DNA of 64,000 nucleotides from Frigoribacterium sp. VKM Ac-2836. Its GTDB lineage: Bacteria > Actinomycetota > Actinomycetes > Actinomycetales > Microbacteriaceae. Within the stretch, counting starts at the first letter, position 1; the number at the start of each line of letters is the position of its first letter. Positions 26,666 to 34,902 of the stretch are shown here, one piece after another. The stretch spans positions 115,422-179,421 of the forward strand of contig NZ_JABRPK010000003.1 in assembly GCF_013248995.1 (NCBI RefSeq), given 5' to 3'. Made by a program: the position numbers and the translations under genes. Below the pieces are notes generated by a model. The model did not search any database. It saw nothing but the letters and a program-made list of their open reading frames with translations, and was not told the DNA's origin.

Positions 26666-27736
26666 TCAAGCCTCGCTACGCAGCAGAAGGGAGGACCCGT
26701 CGGCGACACGAAGTATGTCGCCTGCGAGCAGGTAGGTCCAGACAATGCAGGTCTCGGCTTCTGCAAGCGATACGTCGTCGTGAACTCCCTTGCTCGCGAG
26801 CGAGTCCAGAGCCGTCAGGCGAGCTCCAAGGGATTGGATCGTGGCCTTGATGACGTCGTGTTGGCCGTGCTTGCCAAGTTCGGCCCGAACAAATTGCAGA
26901 AGTCTGTTGCGGTAGGCGTCGTTGGTCATCACTCGAACCACGCTGTCGTCCCCGGTGATTTCTTCATTCGTCGCGGGATACAAGGCATCTGCGAGCGACT
27001 TGATCACGCGTCGGCAGGACGTCAGGGCGTGCGACAGTTCTTCTCGTCCACCCGCTTGCAGGCGATCTTGAGCAGCAATGAACGAAGTAGCCGCGTCGGG
27101 TGCCCTCTGGGCGAGGGCAGCGTTGATGTAGCTCTGCGCGCGATCGAAGATCGATGCCGCGGTCTGCCCTTCTTGGAGCTGTAATTCCGTGTCGACTAAA
27201 AAGGCCCACACGGCGTCCTTCACCCGTTCGAGAACATGACGCTGGTCGAGCATGGCCGGGCTGATCTTGGCCCGACCGGTATCCGCCTCTCGGACAGCGT
27301 GGTAGGTGTCGATCGGTGTGAGATTTGGGTTGGGTGTGAGGTCGGAGTAAATACGTTCCATCTCGGCCAGGGACTGCTCGATCTCGCCGAGCGAACCCGC
27401 GGCGATGGTGCCGACTTGGTCGCCGTAAGATATGGCTCGAAGCCTGGCGTGCATGCGCGTTTGCCGTGCATGCTCGGCCATGATCTCATCGGCGCTGAGA
27501 GCGCCGCTCATTGTCTTAGTTAGGCGCGCGGCAACGGTGTCGTCAGGCCCGGCCTTTTGTCCACGTGGAATGAGGCTCGTCGACTGAAGGGTCAGCCAAA
27601 TCAGGTTCGAGTAATCATGTCGAGCCGTGGCTATGCGGACTGCTGAGCGAACGAGCGCGCTAGTTGGTTTTCCCGAATCAAACTCGCGCATGGCCGTTTC
27701 GACCATCGCGTTGATTGACTCACGTTCTGGCTGCAT
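26666..27736 (-). CDS. Uncharacterised helical island protein, possibly defence-related
   Basis: A 356-residue soluble, mostly helical protein with no signal peptide. The N-terminal 70 residues (AMVETAMREF, ALVRSAVRIATARHDY) precede a middle part (about 150-220) and a C-terminal helical domain (about 235-350). In that domain ALTSCRRVIKSLADALYP and LASKGVHDDVSLAEAETCIVWTYLLAGDIL resemble conserved blocks I have seen in unnamed proteins. The shape recalls HEPN-like or Abi-type helical domains, but no catalytic R-x4-6-H is seen. A TAGGCT box (plus-strand 27758-27763) and an AGGGGG site support the start. The defence role is conjecture from context. Confidence 0.6.
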   Translation of the reverse strand: MQPERESINAMVETAMREFDSGKPTSALVRSAVRIATARHDYSNLIWLTLQSTSLIPRGQKAGPDDTVAARLTKTMSGALSADEIMAEHARQTRMHARLRAISYGDQVGTIAAGSLGEIEQSLAEMERIYSDLTPNPNLTPIDTYHAVREADTGRAKISPAMLDQRHVLERVKDAVWAFLVDTELQLQEGQTAASIFDRAQSYINAALAQRAPDAATSFIAAQDRLQAGGREELSHALTSCRRVIKSLADALYPATNEEITGDDSVVRVMTNDAYRNRLLQFVRAELGKHGQHDVIKATIQSLGARLTALDSLASKGVHDDVSLAEAETCIVWTYLLAGDILRVADGSSLLLRSEA

Positions 27737-27850
27737 CAGGACCCCCTTGGTGGAGTGAGCCTAGCCAGAACAAGTCGGCCAGCGCGCCGCAGTGCGGTTC
27801 GAATGGACAACTTGCGACAGCGTCCACAGGGCAGACCACTGGGCTAATTC

Positions 27851-28288
27851 CTACCCCTCGAAGTTCGAGTCGACAAGTGTCACATTCACACCGTTATCCG
27901 GGTGGTATGACCAGGTCGCGTCGATACCGTCCCAGGAGCCGGTCTGTCGCCCGTCGAGCGCCCGCGTGGTCTCTATCAGGTTCATGGTCGCATCGGGCAC
28001 GTCTAGGTCCTCCAAGACGCACTCGACTGAGTAATAGGTCAGCCCGTCCAAGTCCTCCTCGCCTTGACTGTCGAGGGTCAGGCTCTGACCGCCGTCGCCC
28101 AGTTGCGCGCCATCGTCGTAGCGGATGCCGCATGTGTCGAGAGTGGCGCTAAGGCGGGCCTCGACCTGCGTTGCCGTCGGCGTCGGGTCCGTTGAGCCAC
28201 CGGAGGACGAGCATCCGGTGAGAACCCCTAGGGCGAGCGTGCCCGCCAGGCCAGCCCCGAGTTGCGTGAGCATCATTCGGTTATTCAC
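27851..28288 (-). CDS. Small secreted lipoprotein on the island
   Basis: A 145-residue lipoprotein. The signal (LTQLGAGLAGTLALGVLTGC) ends at a cysteine lipobox, followed by a Ser/Gly/Thr/Pro linker and a small acidic domain with two cysteines (DTCGIRYD and YYSVECVLEDLD), which may form a disulfide. The GTG at 28288 is preferred over the ATG at 28276 because it supplies an arginine to the signal. No family is recognised. Similar short lipoproteins are common cargo in actinobacterial chromosomes. Confidence 0.65.
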   Translation of the reverse strand: MNNRMMLTQLGAGLAGTLALGVLTGCSSSGGSTDPTPTATQVEARLSATLDTCGIRYDDGAQLGDGGQSLTLDSQGEEDLDGLTYYSVECVLEDLDVPDATMNLIETTRALDGRQTGSWDGIDATWSYHPDNGVNVTLVDSNFEG

Positions 28289-28555
28289 GTCGCTGACTCT
28301 AAGACGTATCCATGTGCTGTGGCGGCCCGCGAGTAGGGGGTGCCTTGCATGCTCCTGGGACCCCCACCCCACCCTCCCCGCGGGTGTCTGAGCATGACTG
28401 CTACGTTCTGCCTGACGCTGTCCGCGCGGGTCTGGGAGATTTGACGAGCTCCTGAGCATGTCTATTTGAGCGCGGATGTCGTCGGTGTCCCCTAGGCTGG
28501 CGATAGACCAGTGATAAGAAGTCCAGGGGACGTCTTCCTACGGGATAGCTGGTCG

Positions 28556-29224
28556 CTAACTTTCGAGGCGGCCCCAAGGCGTGAAGCTAGATGCCGTCAG
28601 TGGTTCCACATAGTCGGTGAACCAAGTCCCGGTACGCCCCTCGAGGTCGCGTTGACCCGCCCAGAGACCATAGTCCGCAACTTGAATGCCCCACGAAGTG
28701 CTCGCGTCCCAAATGCACAGGACGAATTTTCGTCCCATCTGCTCGCAGACGTCCTTAAGAGCCAGCTCTGCCTCGCGTTGACGAGCTTTTGTCCCGAGCG
28801 TGGCGACCACGACGATGAGCGTGTCTCCCTTGACCGAGACCTGGGTGGCGAGGTACTTAAAGTGGAGAAACCAGGCCATCTTGTACAGGCGCATCTCCCC
28901 TGCGGCTCTGACGTAGTCACGGGCGTTCCGCTTCAAGAGATACGTGAAGTCGAATCGCGGCGCCTGGTCGACTATCTCGGCGAACATTGCCGCACGGGTT
29001 GCTGGGGTGTCGTTGACGGCGTGGAACCCTTTTGGAAGCCCTACCCCGGGTCGTTCGCCTTCACCTCCGGCAAGGCGCGCTCTGAGTGACATCCCTGCCC
29101 ACAGGGCCGCCGGGTGATCGTCACGAAACACCGCGGTACCGAACCCGAAGTATTCGGAAGCCCCTGCCTTAGATCCGTAATCAAGATTTCCCGTTTCGTC
29201 CGCATAGACGTAGACCGTGGCCAC
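28556..29224 (-). CDS. DUF3800 protein
   Basis: A 222-residue protein with the hallmark N-terminal acidic strand VYVYADETGNLDY and the C-terminal block WGIQVADYGLWAGQRDLEG of DUF3800. The fold is thought to be RNase H/integrase-like, with conserved acidic residues that could form a metal site, but no activity has been assigned to this family to my knowledge. DUF3800 genes often occur on mobile or accessory DNA, which fits its place on this island. A plus-strand frame of 192 codons overlaps it and is rejected. Confidence 0.75.
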   Translation of the reverse strand: MATVYVYADETGNLDYGSKAGASEYFGFGTAVFRDDHPAALWAGMSLRARLAGGEGERPGVGLPKGFHAVNDTPATRAAMFAEIVDQAPRFDFTYLLKRNARDYVRAAGEMRLYKMAWFLHFKYLATQVSVKGDTLIVVVATLGTKARQREAELALKDVCEQMGRKFVLCIWDASTSWGIQVADYGLWAGQRDLEGRTGTWFTDYVEPLTASSFTPWGRLES

Positions 29225-29310
29225 TACTTTCCTTCCCCCGGTACAGCTCTAGAAAAACTCATCTTTACAGACCTGGCACCAGCATTGCGGTACCCCCGGC
29301 CACAAAGGGT

Positions 29311-29460
29311 TCACGGTTCGAACTCGTCAGGTCCGCCAGCCGCGAGCCCATAATTCGCCCTCAACCGAATGGCTATCTCGATGCCGGAGACGTCTTCAAG
29401 AAACTGTCGAGCCCGGTAGCCCGTGACTATTAGAACGGTGACCTGACTGTCCTGCGACGA
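29311..29460 (-). pseudogene. Possible C-terminal remnant of a foreign gene
   Basis: The minus-strand frame encodes a protein-like stretch (VTVLIVTGYRARQFLEDVSG, then IEIAIRLRANYGLAAGG) ending in a TGA at 29311. It runs into the att-like repeat with no start codon or ribosome site. Codons such as CTA, ATA and TTG differ from the host. It may be the tail of a gene cut by recombination at the island end. The family is unknown. Confidence 0.25.
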
Positions 29461-29472
29461 ACGCGAGAGTTT

Positions 29473-29490
29473 AAATCCCACCGGCTCCGC
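29473..29490 (+). repeat. att-like direct repeat, right copy
   Basis: An exact 18-bp copy of the tRNA-Ser(GCU) 3' end, followed by the shared CTCTCTCTCGCCAGAG block (29508-29523). Confidence 0.75.
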
Positions 29491-29492
29491 GG

Positions 29493-29541
29493 AAAGCCAC
29501 GTCGGTTCTCTCTCTCGCCAGAGATGTTCCGGGGTGGCTTT
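29493..29541 (+). terminator. Displaced tRNA terminator
   Basis: AAAGCCAC pairs with GTGGCTTT and is followed by TCTTC. The equivalent hairpin after the tRNA itself is degenerate (GGCCA/TGGCC). The intact terminator of the ancestral tRNA therefore now lies at the far end of the island. Confidence 0.55.
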
Positions 29542-29655
29542 TCTTCTGCCCGCTTCCGGCACGCGGACGTCCCCCGGCGAGGCGGCCTCCCAGATGCCTG
29601 CGGCGTAGCGTGACCGGCGACGACGAGCCGTCGCAACGACAGGGAGAACCCACCG

Positions 29656-29988
29656 GTGAAACGCATCCACTACGCCGACGAATACATCGTCACCGGTGAC
29701 GCGATCGCGGCGGCGATCGTCGAGTACGCGCGGTCGCTGGCACTGAAGAACAAGTCCGACATGGTCGACCTGCCCGGCATGGATCGCGGCGGCGTCCACC
29801 AGAGGTTCCAGATCCTGCTCGGTCCGGCGAGCCAGATGCTCGTCTCCGAGGAGCAGACCGGCGAGACCGAGATCGAGGACGCGGGGCTGGTCGACGAGAT
29901 CGAGGTGCGCATCGGTCGGCTGAGTGGCGTCGAGCCGCAGTCCGCCGAACCGGCCGAGGGCATCCCGCTCGACTCCGACGAGTTCTGA
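29656..29988 (+). CDS. Hypothetical protein, 110 residues
   Basis: A small acidic soluble protein (MKRIHYADEYIVTGDAIAAA at the start, then an ARSLALKNKSDMVDLPGMD block). The GTG has an AGGGAG ribosome site 9 nt upstream and a TAGCGT -10 box at 29606-29611. Composition and codon use match the host, so it lies just outside the island. It resembles short proteins of unknown role seen in Microbacteriaceae. No function is proposed. Confidence 0.65.
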   Translation: MKRIHYADEYIVTGDAIAAAIVEYARSLALKNKSDMVDLPGMDRGGVHQRFQILLGPASQMLVSEEQTGETEIEDAGLVDEIEVRIGRLSGVEPQSAEPAEGIPLDSDEF

Positions 29989-30059
29989 CGCACGGTCGAA
30001 TCGACGACACCTGTCGGTGGGCTCCATGTCAAGGCCCTCCGACGTGACGGCTGACCGAC

Positions 30060-30065
30060 TAGCGT
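30060..30065 (+). promoter_or_regulatory. -10 box TAGCGT, leaderless start
   Basis: TAGCGT ends 7 nt before the ATG of the acyl-CoA-dehydrogenase-like gene. Confidence 0.5.
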
Positions 30066-30072
30066 CGGCACG

Positions 30073-31257
30073 ATGACCTCCAGCGCACCTCCGCATCCGG
30101 CCGGGGCCGTGGCCCCGGTCACCTTGGGAGGCGCGGGTCCGGCCGTCGGCACGGCCACCGCCCTCGTCGTGCGCCGGCTGCGATCCCGCCCGACGCCGCC
30201 GGTCGGCGAGGCCCTCGACCTCGCGGTCGAGCTCGGCCGACACGGTGCCCTGCCCGGACTCGGCTCGACGGCGGACCTCTGGCAGGCCCTGGCCACGCTC
30301 GCGGCGCACGACCTCGGCGCGGCCCGGGCCGTCGAGCCGCACCTCGACGCCCTCGCGATCCTCGACCAACACGCCGAGGACCTCGCCGCGACCTCGTCCG
30401 AGACCCTGCCGGACGCGGACGCCGCGGACCGCTCCACGCTCCCCGTCCGCGCCCGGGCCGACGAGTCCTTCACCTGGGGCGTGTTCGCCGCCGAAGGCCC
30501 GGGGGTCCGCCTGACGGGCACCCGTCGTCCCGGGACGCCGAACGCCTGGTCGCTCACCGGGACGAAGCCCTGGTGCTCGCTCGCGGGCACCGTCGACGGT
30601 GCCCTGGTCACCGCCTGGGTCGGCACCGAGCGGCGGTTGTTCTCGGTCGACCTCCGCCAGCCCGGCGTGACCGTCACCGCCGACGCCTGGCACCCCCGGG
30701 GACTCGTCGAGATCCCGTCGGGGCCGGTCGACTTCGACGCGGTCGAGGCGCACGAGGTCGGTGCGCCCGGCTGGTACCTCGAGCGTCCCGGGTTCTCGTG
30801 GGGCGGCATCGGCGTGGCGGCGTGCTGGTACGGCGGCGCGGTCGGGGTGGCCCGCACGCTGCTGGGCGCCGCGGTGACCGCCTCGTCGCGCACGCCGGAA
30901 CGCCCGGCCGACCCGCACCTCCTGCAGGCCCTCGGCCTCGTCGACACGCGGCTGGCCGACGCCCGCCGCGCGCTGGTCGAGGCCGCCGACCTCGTCGACG
31001 CCGGTGAGGCGACGGGCGAGGCGGGGCGGCTGCTGGCCAAGCGCGTCCGCGGCACGGTGGCACACGCCTGCGACGAGGTGCTCTCGCGGGCGTCCCGTGC
31101 GCTCGGCCCCGCCCCGCTCGCGACCGACGCGCAGCACGCCAAGCGTGTCGCAGACCTCGGGCTCTACCTACGCCAGCACCACGGAGAGCGCGACGACGCC
31201 TCGCTCGGCCAGACGATCCTCCGCGACGCCGTGGCGGACGGGCCCTCCGCGTGGTGA
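30073..31257 (+). CDS. Acyl-CoA-dehydrogenase-like protein
   Basis: A 394-residue protein of the acyl-CoA dehydrogenase fold. The middle beta domain has LTGTKPWCSLAGTVDGALVTA, and the C-terminal helical domain RALVEAADLVDAGEATGEAG and ASRALGPAPLATDAQHAKRV. The usual catalytic glutamate and FAD signatures are not obvious, so it may be a divergent member. It overlaps the deacetylase-methyltransferase-glycosyltransferase gene by 7 nt, which implies one pathway. Its role is probably oxidation or binding of an acyl group used by the next protein. Confidence 0.8.
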   Translation: MTSSAPPHPAGAVAPVTLGGAGPAVGTATALVVRRLRSRPTPPVGEALDLAVELGRHGALPGLGSTADLWQALATLAAHDLGAARAVEPHLDALAILDQHAEDLAATSSETLPDADAADRSTLPVRARADESFTWGVFAAEGPGVRLTGTRRPGTPNAWSLTGTKPWCSLAGTVDGALVTAWVGTERRLFSVDLRQPGVTVTADAWHPRGLVEIPSGPVDFDAVEAHEVGAPGWYLERPGFSWGGIGVAACWYGGAVGVARTLLGAAVTASSRTPERPADPHLLQALGLVDTRLADARRALVEAADLVDAGEATGEAGRLLAKRVRGTVAHACDEVLSRASRALGPAPLATDAQHAKRVADLGLYLRQHHGERDDASLGQTILRDAVADGPSAW

Positions 31258-33380
31258 GATTCGACGGTCGCGCGCCGGGGACTCCGGTCGAGACCTGGGA
31301 GGCCGACCCGCGCCTCCTCGCCCTGCCGCCGCTGACCGACGCCGTCGACCCGATCGCGGTGACGCGGCTGGTCGTGCTGGCCGCGCACCCGGACGACGAG
31401 ACCCTCGGCGCCGGTGGCCTGATCGCCGCCGCAGCGGCCCGGGGCGTGCCGGTCACGGTCGTCGTCGTCACCGACGGAGCCGCCTCGCACCCCGGCTCGG
31501 CCACGAGCGCCGAGAGCCTCGTCGCGACGAGGGCCGAGGAGGCGCGGGTCGCGGTCGAGCTGCTGGGTCACGACGTCGAGTTGCTGCGGTGGAGCATCGC
31601 CGACGGGGCGGTGCGGGAGGCGCGGGCCGAGATCACCGAGCGGCTGCGGCCCCTGCTGCCCGGACCGGGTGGCCTGGTCGTCGCACCCTGGCGCGGGGAC
31701 GGGCACCGCGACCACCGCGTACTCGGCGAGATCGCCGCCCAGCTGGTCGGCGAGGCGGGCCGGGCCGGTGCGACGTTGCTCGAGTACCCGATCTGGTTGT
31801 GGCACTGGGGCTCGCCCGACCACCCCGACGTCCCCTGGCCGTCGCTGCGGCTGTCGCCCCTGGACGCCGACGCCGACGCGGCCAAGCGCTCCGCCCTCGC
31901 GGCCTACGTCTCGCAGCGTCGACCCCTCTCGGCCGCACCCGAGGACGCGCCCGTGCTGCACCCGGTGTTCGAGCGGCACTTCGCCCGCGGTCGCGAGGTG
32001 TTCGTGGTCGGCGACGAGGCAGCGGGTGTCGCGACCGAGGCGACCTTCGACCGGACGCACGCCCGCCGGGCGGACCCCTGGCGGGTCACGACGCGCTGGT
32101 ACGAGCGGCGCAAACGGGCCCTCACGGTCGCGTCACTGCCGCGAGAGCACTACGGGAGCGTGCTCGAGGTGGGCTGCTCGATCGGCGTGCTGACCGGCGA
32201 CCTGGCCCCCGCGGCCGACCGCCTGCTGGCCCTCGACGTGTCGTCGGTGGCCGTGGAGGCGGCCCGCGAACGGCTGGCCGACCTGCCGCACGTCACGGTC
32301 GAGCAGGCCGACGCCGCCGCCGACTACCCCTCGGGCCCGTTCGACCTCGTCGTCCTCAGCGAGGTCGGCTACTACCTGGCCCCCGACGCGTTCGGGCGGC
32401 TCGTGGACTCGATCGTCGACGGGCTCGCCGAGGACGGCGACGTGGTCGCGTGCCACTGGGCCCGGCCCGAGGGCGACTTCCGGCAGGGTGCGCAGGATGT
32501 CCACGCCCGGCTGGGGGCCGACCCGCGCCTCCACCGGGTCTCGCACCACGTCGAGGCCGACTTCGTGCTCGACGTGTTCTCGCGTGACCCGCGGTCCGTG
32601 GCCCAGCGGACGGGGCTGCGGGTGACCCCCGCCCCCGAGAACTCGGTCGCTGCGCTCCCCGTCCGGGCCGTCGCGGTCGTCGTGCCCGCGCACGACGAGG
32701 AGGAACTCGTCTCGCGGGCCCTCGACGGGATCGACCTGGCCCGGCGGCACACGGCCCGGACCCACCCGGAGGTGCGGGTCGTCGTCGTCCTGGTGGCCGA
32801 CGCCTGCACCGACCACACGGTCGCGGCCGCGCGTGCGCACGCTCGCGTCACCGTCGTCGAGATCGACGCCCGAGGCGTCGGCGCCGCGCGGGCCGTGGGC
32901 GTCGACGTCGCCCTGGGCGAGCTCGCCGCCCCCTCGGGTGACCTGTCGCGCGGCGACCTGCCGCTCGAGGCCGTGTGGATCGCCTGCACCGATGCCGACT
33001 CGGTAGTGCCCCCGGGCTGGATCGACGACCAGCTCGACCGCGCGGCCGCGGGTGCCGACGTCGTGATCGGTACCGTCCGCCCGGACTTCGCCGACCTCTC
33101 GCCTCGCCAGATCGCGGCCTGGACCGCCCGGCACACGCCCGGACGGCCGAACGGCCACGTGCACGGCGCCAACCTGGGCGTGCGGGCCTCGTCGTATCGT
33201 GCGGTCGGCGGGTTCGCCCCGATCGACCTCCACGAGGACAACGTGCTCGTCGACCGGCTGCGGGACGCGGGCGCGACGCTCGTCGCGTCGGACGTCGGTG
33301 AGGTGTTGACCTCGGGGCGCCGCGACGGGCGCACCTCGGGCGGCTACGCGGGCTATCTCGCCGTCGACCTGCTCGCTTGA
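31251..33380 (+). CDS. Trifunctional PIG-L deacetylase / SAM methyltransferase / GT2 glycosyltransferase
   Basis: A 709-residue cytosolic fusion. Domain 1 (about residues 35-245) is a LmbE/PIG-L zinc deacetylase with LAAHPDDETLGAGG at 44-57 and DGHRDHR near 145. Domain 2 (about 280-445) is a class I NodS-like methyltransferase with VLEVGCSIGVLTGDLA near 304. Domain 3 (about 470-705) is a GT-A family 2 glycosyltransferase with VVVPAHDEEELVSRAL near 475 and CTDADS near 580. In other bacteria these parts are often separate or bifunctional genes next to an acyl-CoA dehydrogenase. The product is unknown. The GTG at 31254 is an alternative start. Confidence 0.88.
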   Translation: MVRFDGRAPGTPVETWEADPRLLALPPLTDAVDPIAVTRLVVLAAHPDDETLGAGGLIAAAAARGVPVTVVVVTDGAASHPGSATSAESLVATRAEEARVAVELLGHDVELLRWSIADGAVREARAEITERLRPLLPGPGGLVVAPWRGDGHRDHRVLGEIAAQLVGEAGRAGATLLEYPIWLWHWGSPDHPDVPWPSLRLSPLDADADAAKRSALAAYVSQRRPLSAAPEDAPVLHPVFERHFARGREVFVVGDEAAGVATEATFDRTHARRADPWRVTTRWYERRKRALTVASLPREHYGSVLEVGCSIGVLTGDLAPAADRLLALDVSSVAVEAARERLADLPHVTVEQADAAADYPSGPFDLVVLSEVGYYLAPDAFGRLVDSIVDGLAEDGDVVACHWARPEGDFRQGAQDVHARLGADPRLHRVSHHVEADFVLDVFSRDPRSVAQRTGLRVTPAPENSVAALPVRAVAVVVPAHDEEELVSRALDGIDLARRHTARTHPEVRVVVVLVADACTDHTVAAARAHARVTVVEIDARGVGAARAVGVDVALGELAAPSGDLSRGDLPLEAVWIACTDADSVVPPGWIDDQLDRAAAGADVVIGTVRPDFADLSPRQIAAWTARHTPGRPNGHVHGANLGVRASSYRAVGGFAPIDLHEDNVLVDRLRDAGATLVASDVGEVLTSGRRDGRTSGGYAGYLAVDLLA

Positions 33381-33468
33381 CGCACCGGAGCAGCGCCTCC
33401 TGACCCCGGCGCTCTGTCCGTGCGTCCGGCGCCTGCCGCGGTGGTCGAGCGCAGGAGGCGCGTGCGGG

Positions 33469-34233
33469 TCAGTCGCGCAGGGTCGCCAGGTACGCGGCCT
33501 CGCGCTCGTACCCGTCCGCGTCGTCGGCGAGACGGGGGTTGCCCAGCTCGACCGCCTTGTCGCGGCTCATCTCGGCGAGGTCGTGCAACCGGATGATCGC
33601 GACCCGCAGCACGTCGGCCCAGGTCGCCTCGCTGCCGTAGGCGTCGAGGAGCAGCCGCACCCGCCGCTCGGCGTCGGCCATGTCGGGGGCGTTCGGCGGC
33701 GTGCGGTCGGTGAGGGGGACCGCCCGGGTCGCGTAGTAGGCGAGGTCCCACAGACGCGGTCCGGGCGAGGCGAAGTCGAAGTCGATCGCGCCGACGATGT
33801 GCCCGGCGGCGTCGTAGGCCAGGTTGTGCGGTGAGAAGTCGTTATGGCAGATCACCTCGGACGGCACCTTCGCCGGGGCTTGCCAGACGGCACCGTCGAG
33901 GCCGAAGCCGATGCTCGCGTCGTGGAGGCGACGCAGCAGGCGGGCTCCCTCGACGAGCGCGTCATCGGTGAAGACGTGGTCGGGCAGCGGGTAGACCGGC
34001 ACGTCCGCGTCGACGAAGCTCAGGCGTTCTCGGTCGCCCTCGATGCCCAGGGGCCGGGGGATGCCGTGGACGCCCGCGCGGGCCAGGTAGTCGAGATAGC
34101 GGTGGACGGTCGGCGTCCATCGTCCGGCCACGCGCAGCACGCTGTCACCCTGGCGGACGACGGTGTTCATGTTTCCCCCGGCCAGCACGGTGCCCTCGTC
34201 GGCGGGGAGGACGGCGGAGACGTCGCCGTCCAC
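33469..34233 (-). CDS. Aminoglycoside-phosphotransferase-family kinase
   Basis: A 254-residue protein-kinase-like-fold phosphotransferase. The nucleotide loop region is VLAGGNMNTVVRQGDSVLRV, the catalytic loop VICHNDFSPHNLAYD with the aspartate, and the metal motif GAIDFDFASPGPRLWDLAYYA. This family phosphorylates small molecules such as choline, homoserine or antibiotics. The substrate cannot be named. It starts 3 nt after the stop of the TetR gene, so the pair forms an operon and TetR likely controls both. Confidence 0.87.
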   Translation of the reverse strand: MDGDVSAVLPADEGTVLAGGNMNTVVRQGDSVLRVAGRWTPTVHRYLDYLARAGVHGIPRPLGIEGDRERLSFVDADVPVYPLPDHVFTDDALVEGARLLRRLHDASIGFGLDGAVWQAPAKVPSEVICHNDFSPHNLAYDAAGHIVGAIDFDFASPGPRLWDLAYYATRAVPLTDRTPPNAPDMADAERRVRLLLDAYGSEATWADVLRVAIIRLHDLAEMSRDKAVELGNPRLADDADGYEREAAYLATLRD

Positions 34234-34236
34234 GCG

Positions 34237-34902
34237 TCAGGCCACCGGGCCGAAGCCGGTGCGGAATCGGTCGAAGGTCGTCACCCAGTAGGCGCGCAGG
34301 GCGTCGACGCGTTCGTCGTCCGTCGCCGCGTCCACCCACGGATCGTAGACGCCGCGCAGGACGGCGATGACGGCACCCCAGGTCGAGTGGATCAGCAGGG
34401 ACGTGGTCAGGGCGTCGCGTGAGGGACCGACCGCGAGGGCGATGACGTCGCCGACGCGTTCGGTCATGGGGACTCCGACCGCGAGCACGTACGGCAGCAG
34501 GGGCTCGTGCGTGCGCAGCAGGTGACGGAGGCTGATCATGTAGTCGACGAGCTGGATGTCGACCGCCGAGAGCAGCAGCAGCTCGAGCAGGTCGATGTCG
34601 GTGCCCTCGAACGAGGCCAGCACCGATAGGGATGAGGCGTCGACCGCCGCGCCCGCCTTGTTCAGCAACACCGAGGCCACGGCGTCTTCCTTGCAGGAAT
34701 AGTGGTTGGCGAAGGTGCGCCGCGAGTAACCGGCCAGCGCGGTGACGTCCTCGACGACGAAGCCGTCGAAGCCCCTCTCGGTCGCCAGTCGGAAGGCCGC
34801 GTCCGCGAGCCCACGGCTCGTGGCCCGACGCTTCTCGTCGCGTCCACCCACGACGTCGGTGAGGAATCGAGACTGTCCGCCGGCTGCCGAGGTCAGGTGC
34901 AT
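34237..34902 (-). CDS. TetR-family transcriptional regulator
   Basis: A 221-residue regulator. The N-terminal HTH (about residues 25-70) reads ATERGFDGFVVEDVTALAGYSRRTFANHYSCKEDAVASV, split across helices 1-4 of the TetR type. The C-terminal ligand-binding domain ends FDRFRTGFGPVA. It leads an operon with the phosphotransferase. The ATG at 34902 is chosen as the start that leaves a short N-terminal arm; a longer frame upstream has no ribosome site. The ligand is unknown. Confidence 0.85.
   Translation of the reverse strand: MHLTSAAGGQSRFLTDVVGGRDEKRRATSRGLADAAFRLATERGFDGFVVEDVTALAGYSRRTFANHYSCKEDAVASVLLNKAGAAVDASSLSVLASFEGTDIDLLELLLLSAVDIQLVDYMISLRHLLRTHEPLLPYVLAVGVPMTERVGDVIALAVGPSRDALTTSLLIHSTWGAVIAVLRGVYDPWVDAATDDERVDALRAYWVTTFDRFRTGFGPVA

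Larger units (their letters stand above)
26552..29535. mobile_element. Small genomic island in tRNA-Ser(GCU)
   Basis: A segment of about 3 kb between duplicated tRNA 3' ends. Base composition is visibly lower in GC than the surroundings, and rare codons such as ATA and TTA appear. It holds three minus-strand genes (helical protein, lipoprotein, DUF3800 protein) and a C-terminal gene remnant. No integrase or recombinase is present, so it is either a decayed element or one mobilised in trans. Confidence 0.7.

Noticed and set aside
28511-29089. Plus-strand 192-codon frame on the island
   Set aside because: It is antisense to the DUF3800 gene, whose hallmark motifs are clear, and has no ribosome site.
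26552-29535. Integrase or excisionase gene on the tRNA island
   Set aside because: Neither strand shows an Arg/His/Tyr recombinase signature or a serine recombinase start in this segment.
31308-33380. Splitting the fusion gene into three genes
   Set aside because: The frame is continuous, the linkers have no stop codons, and no internal start has a good ribosome site or -10 box.
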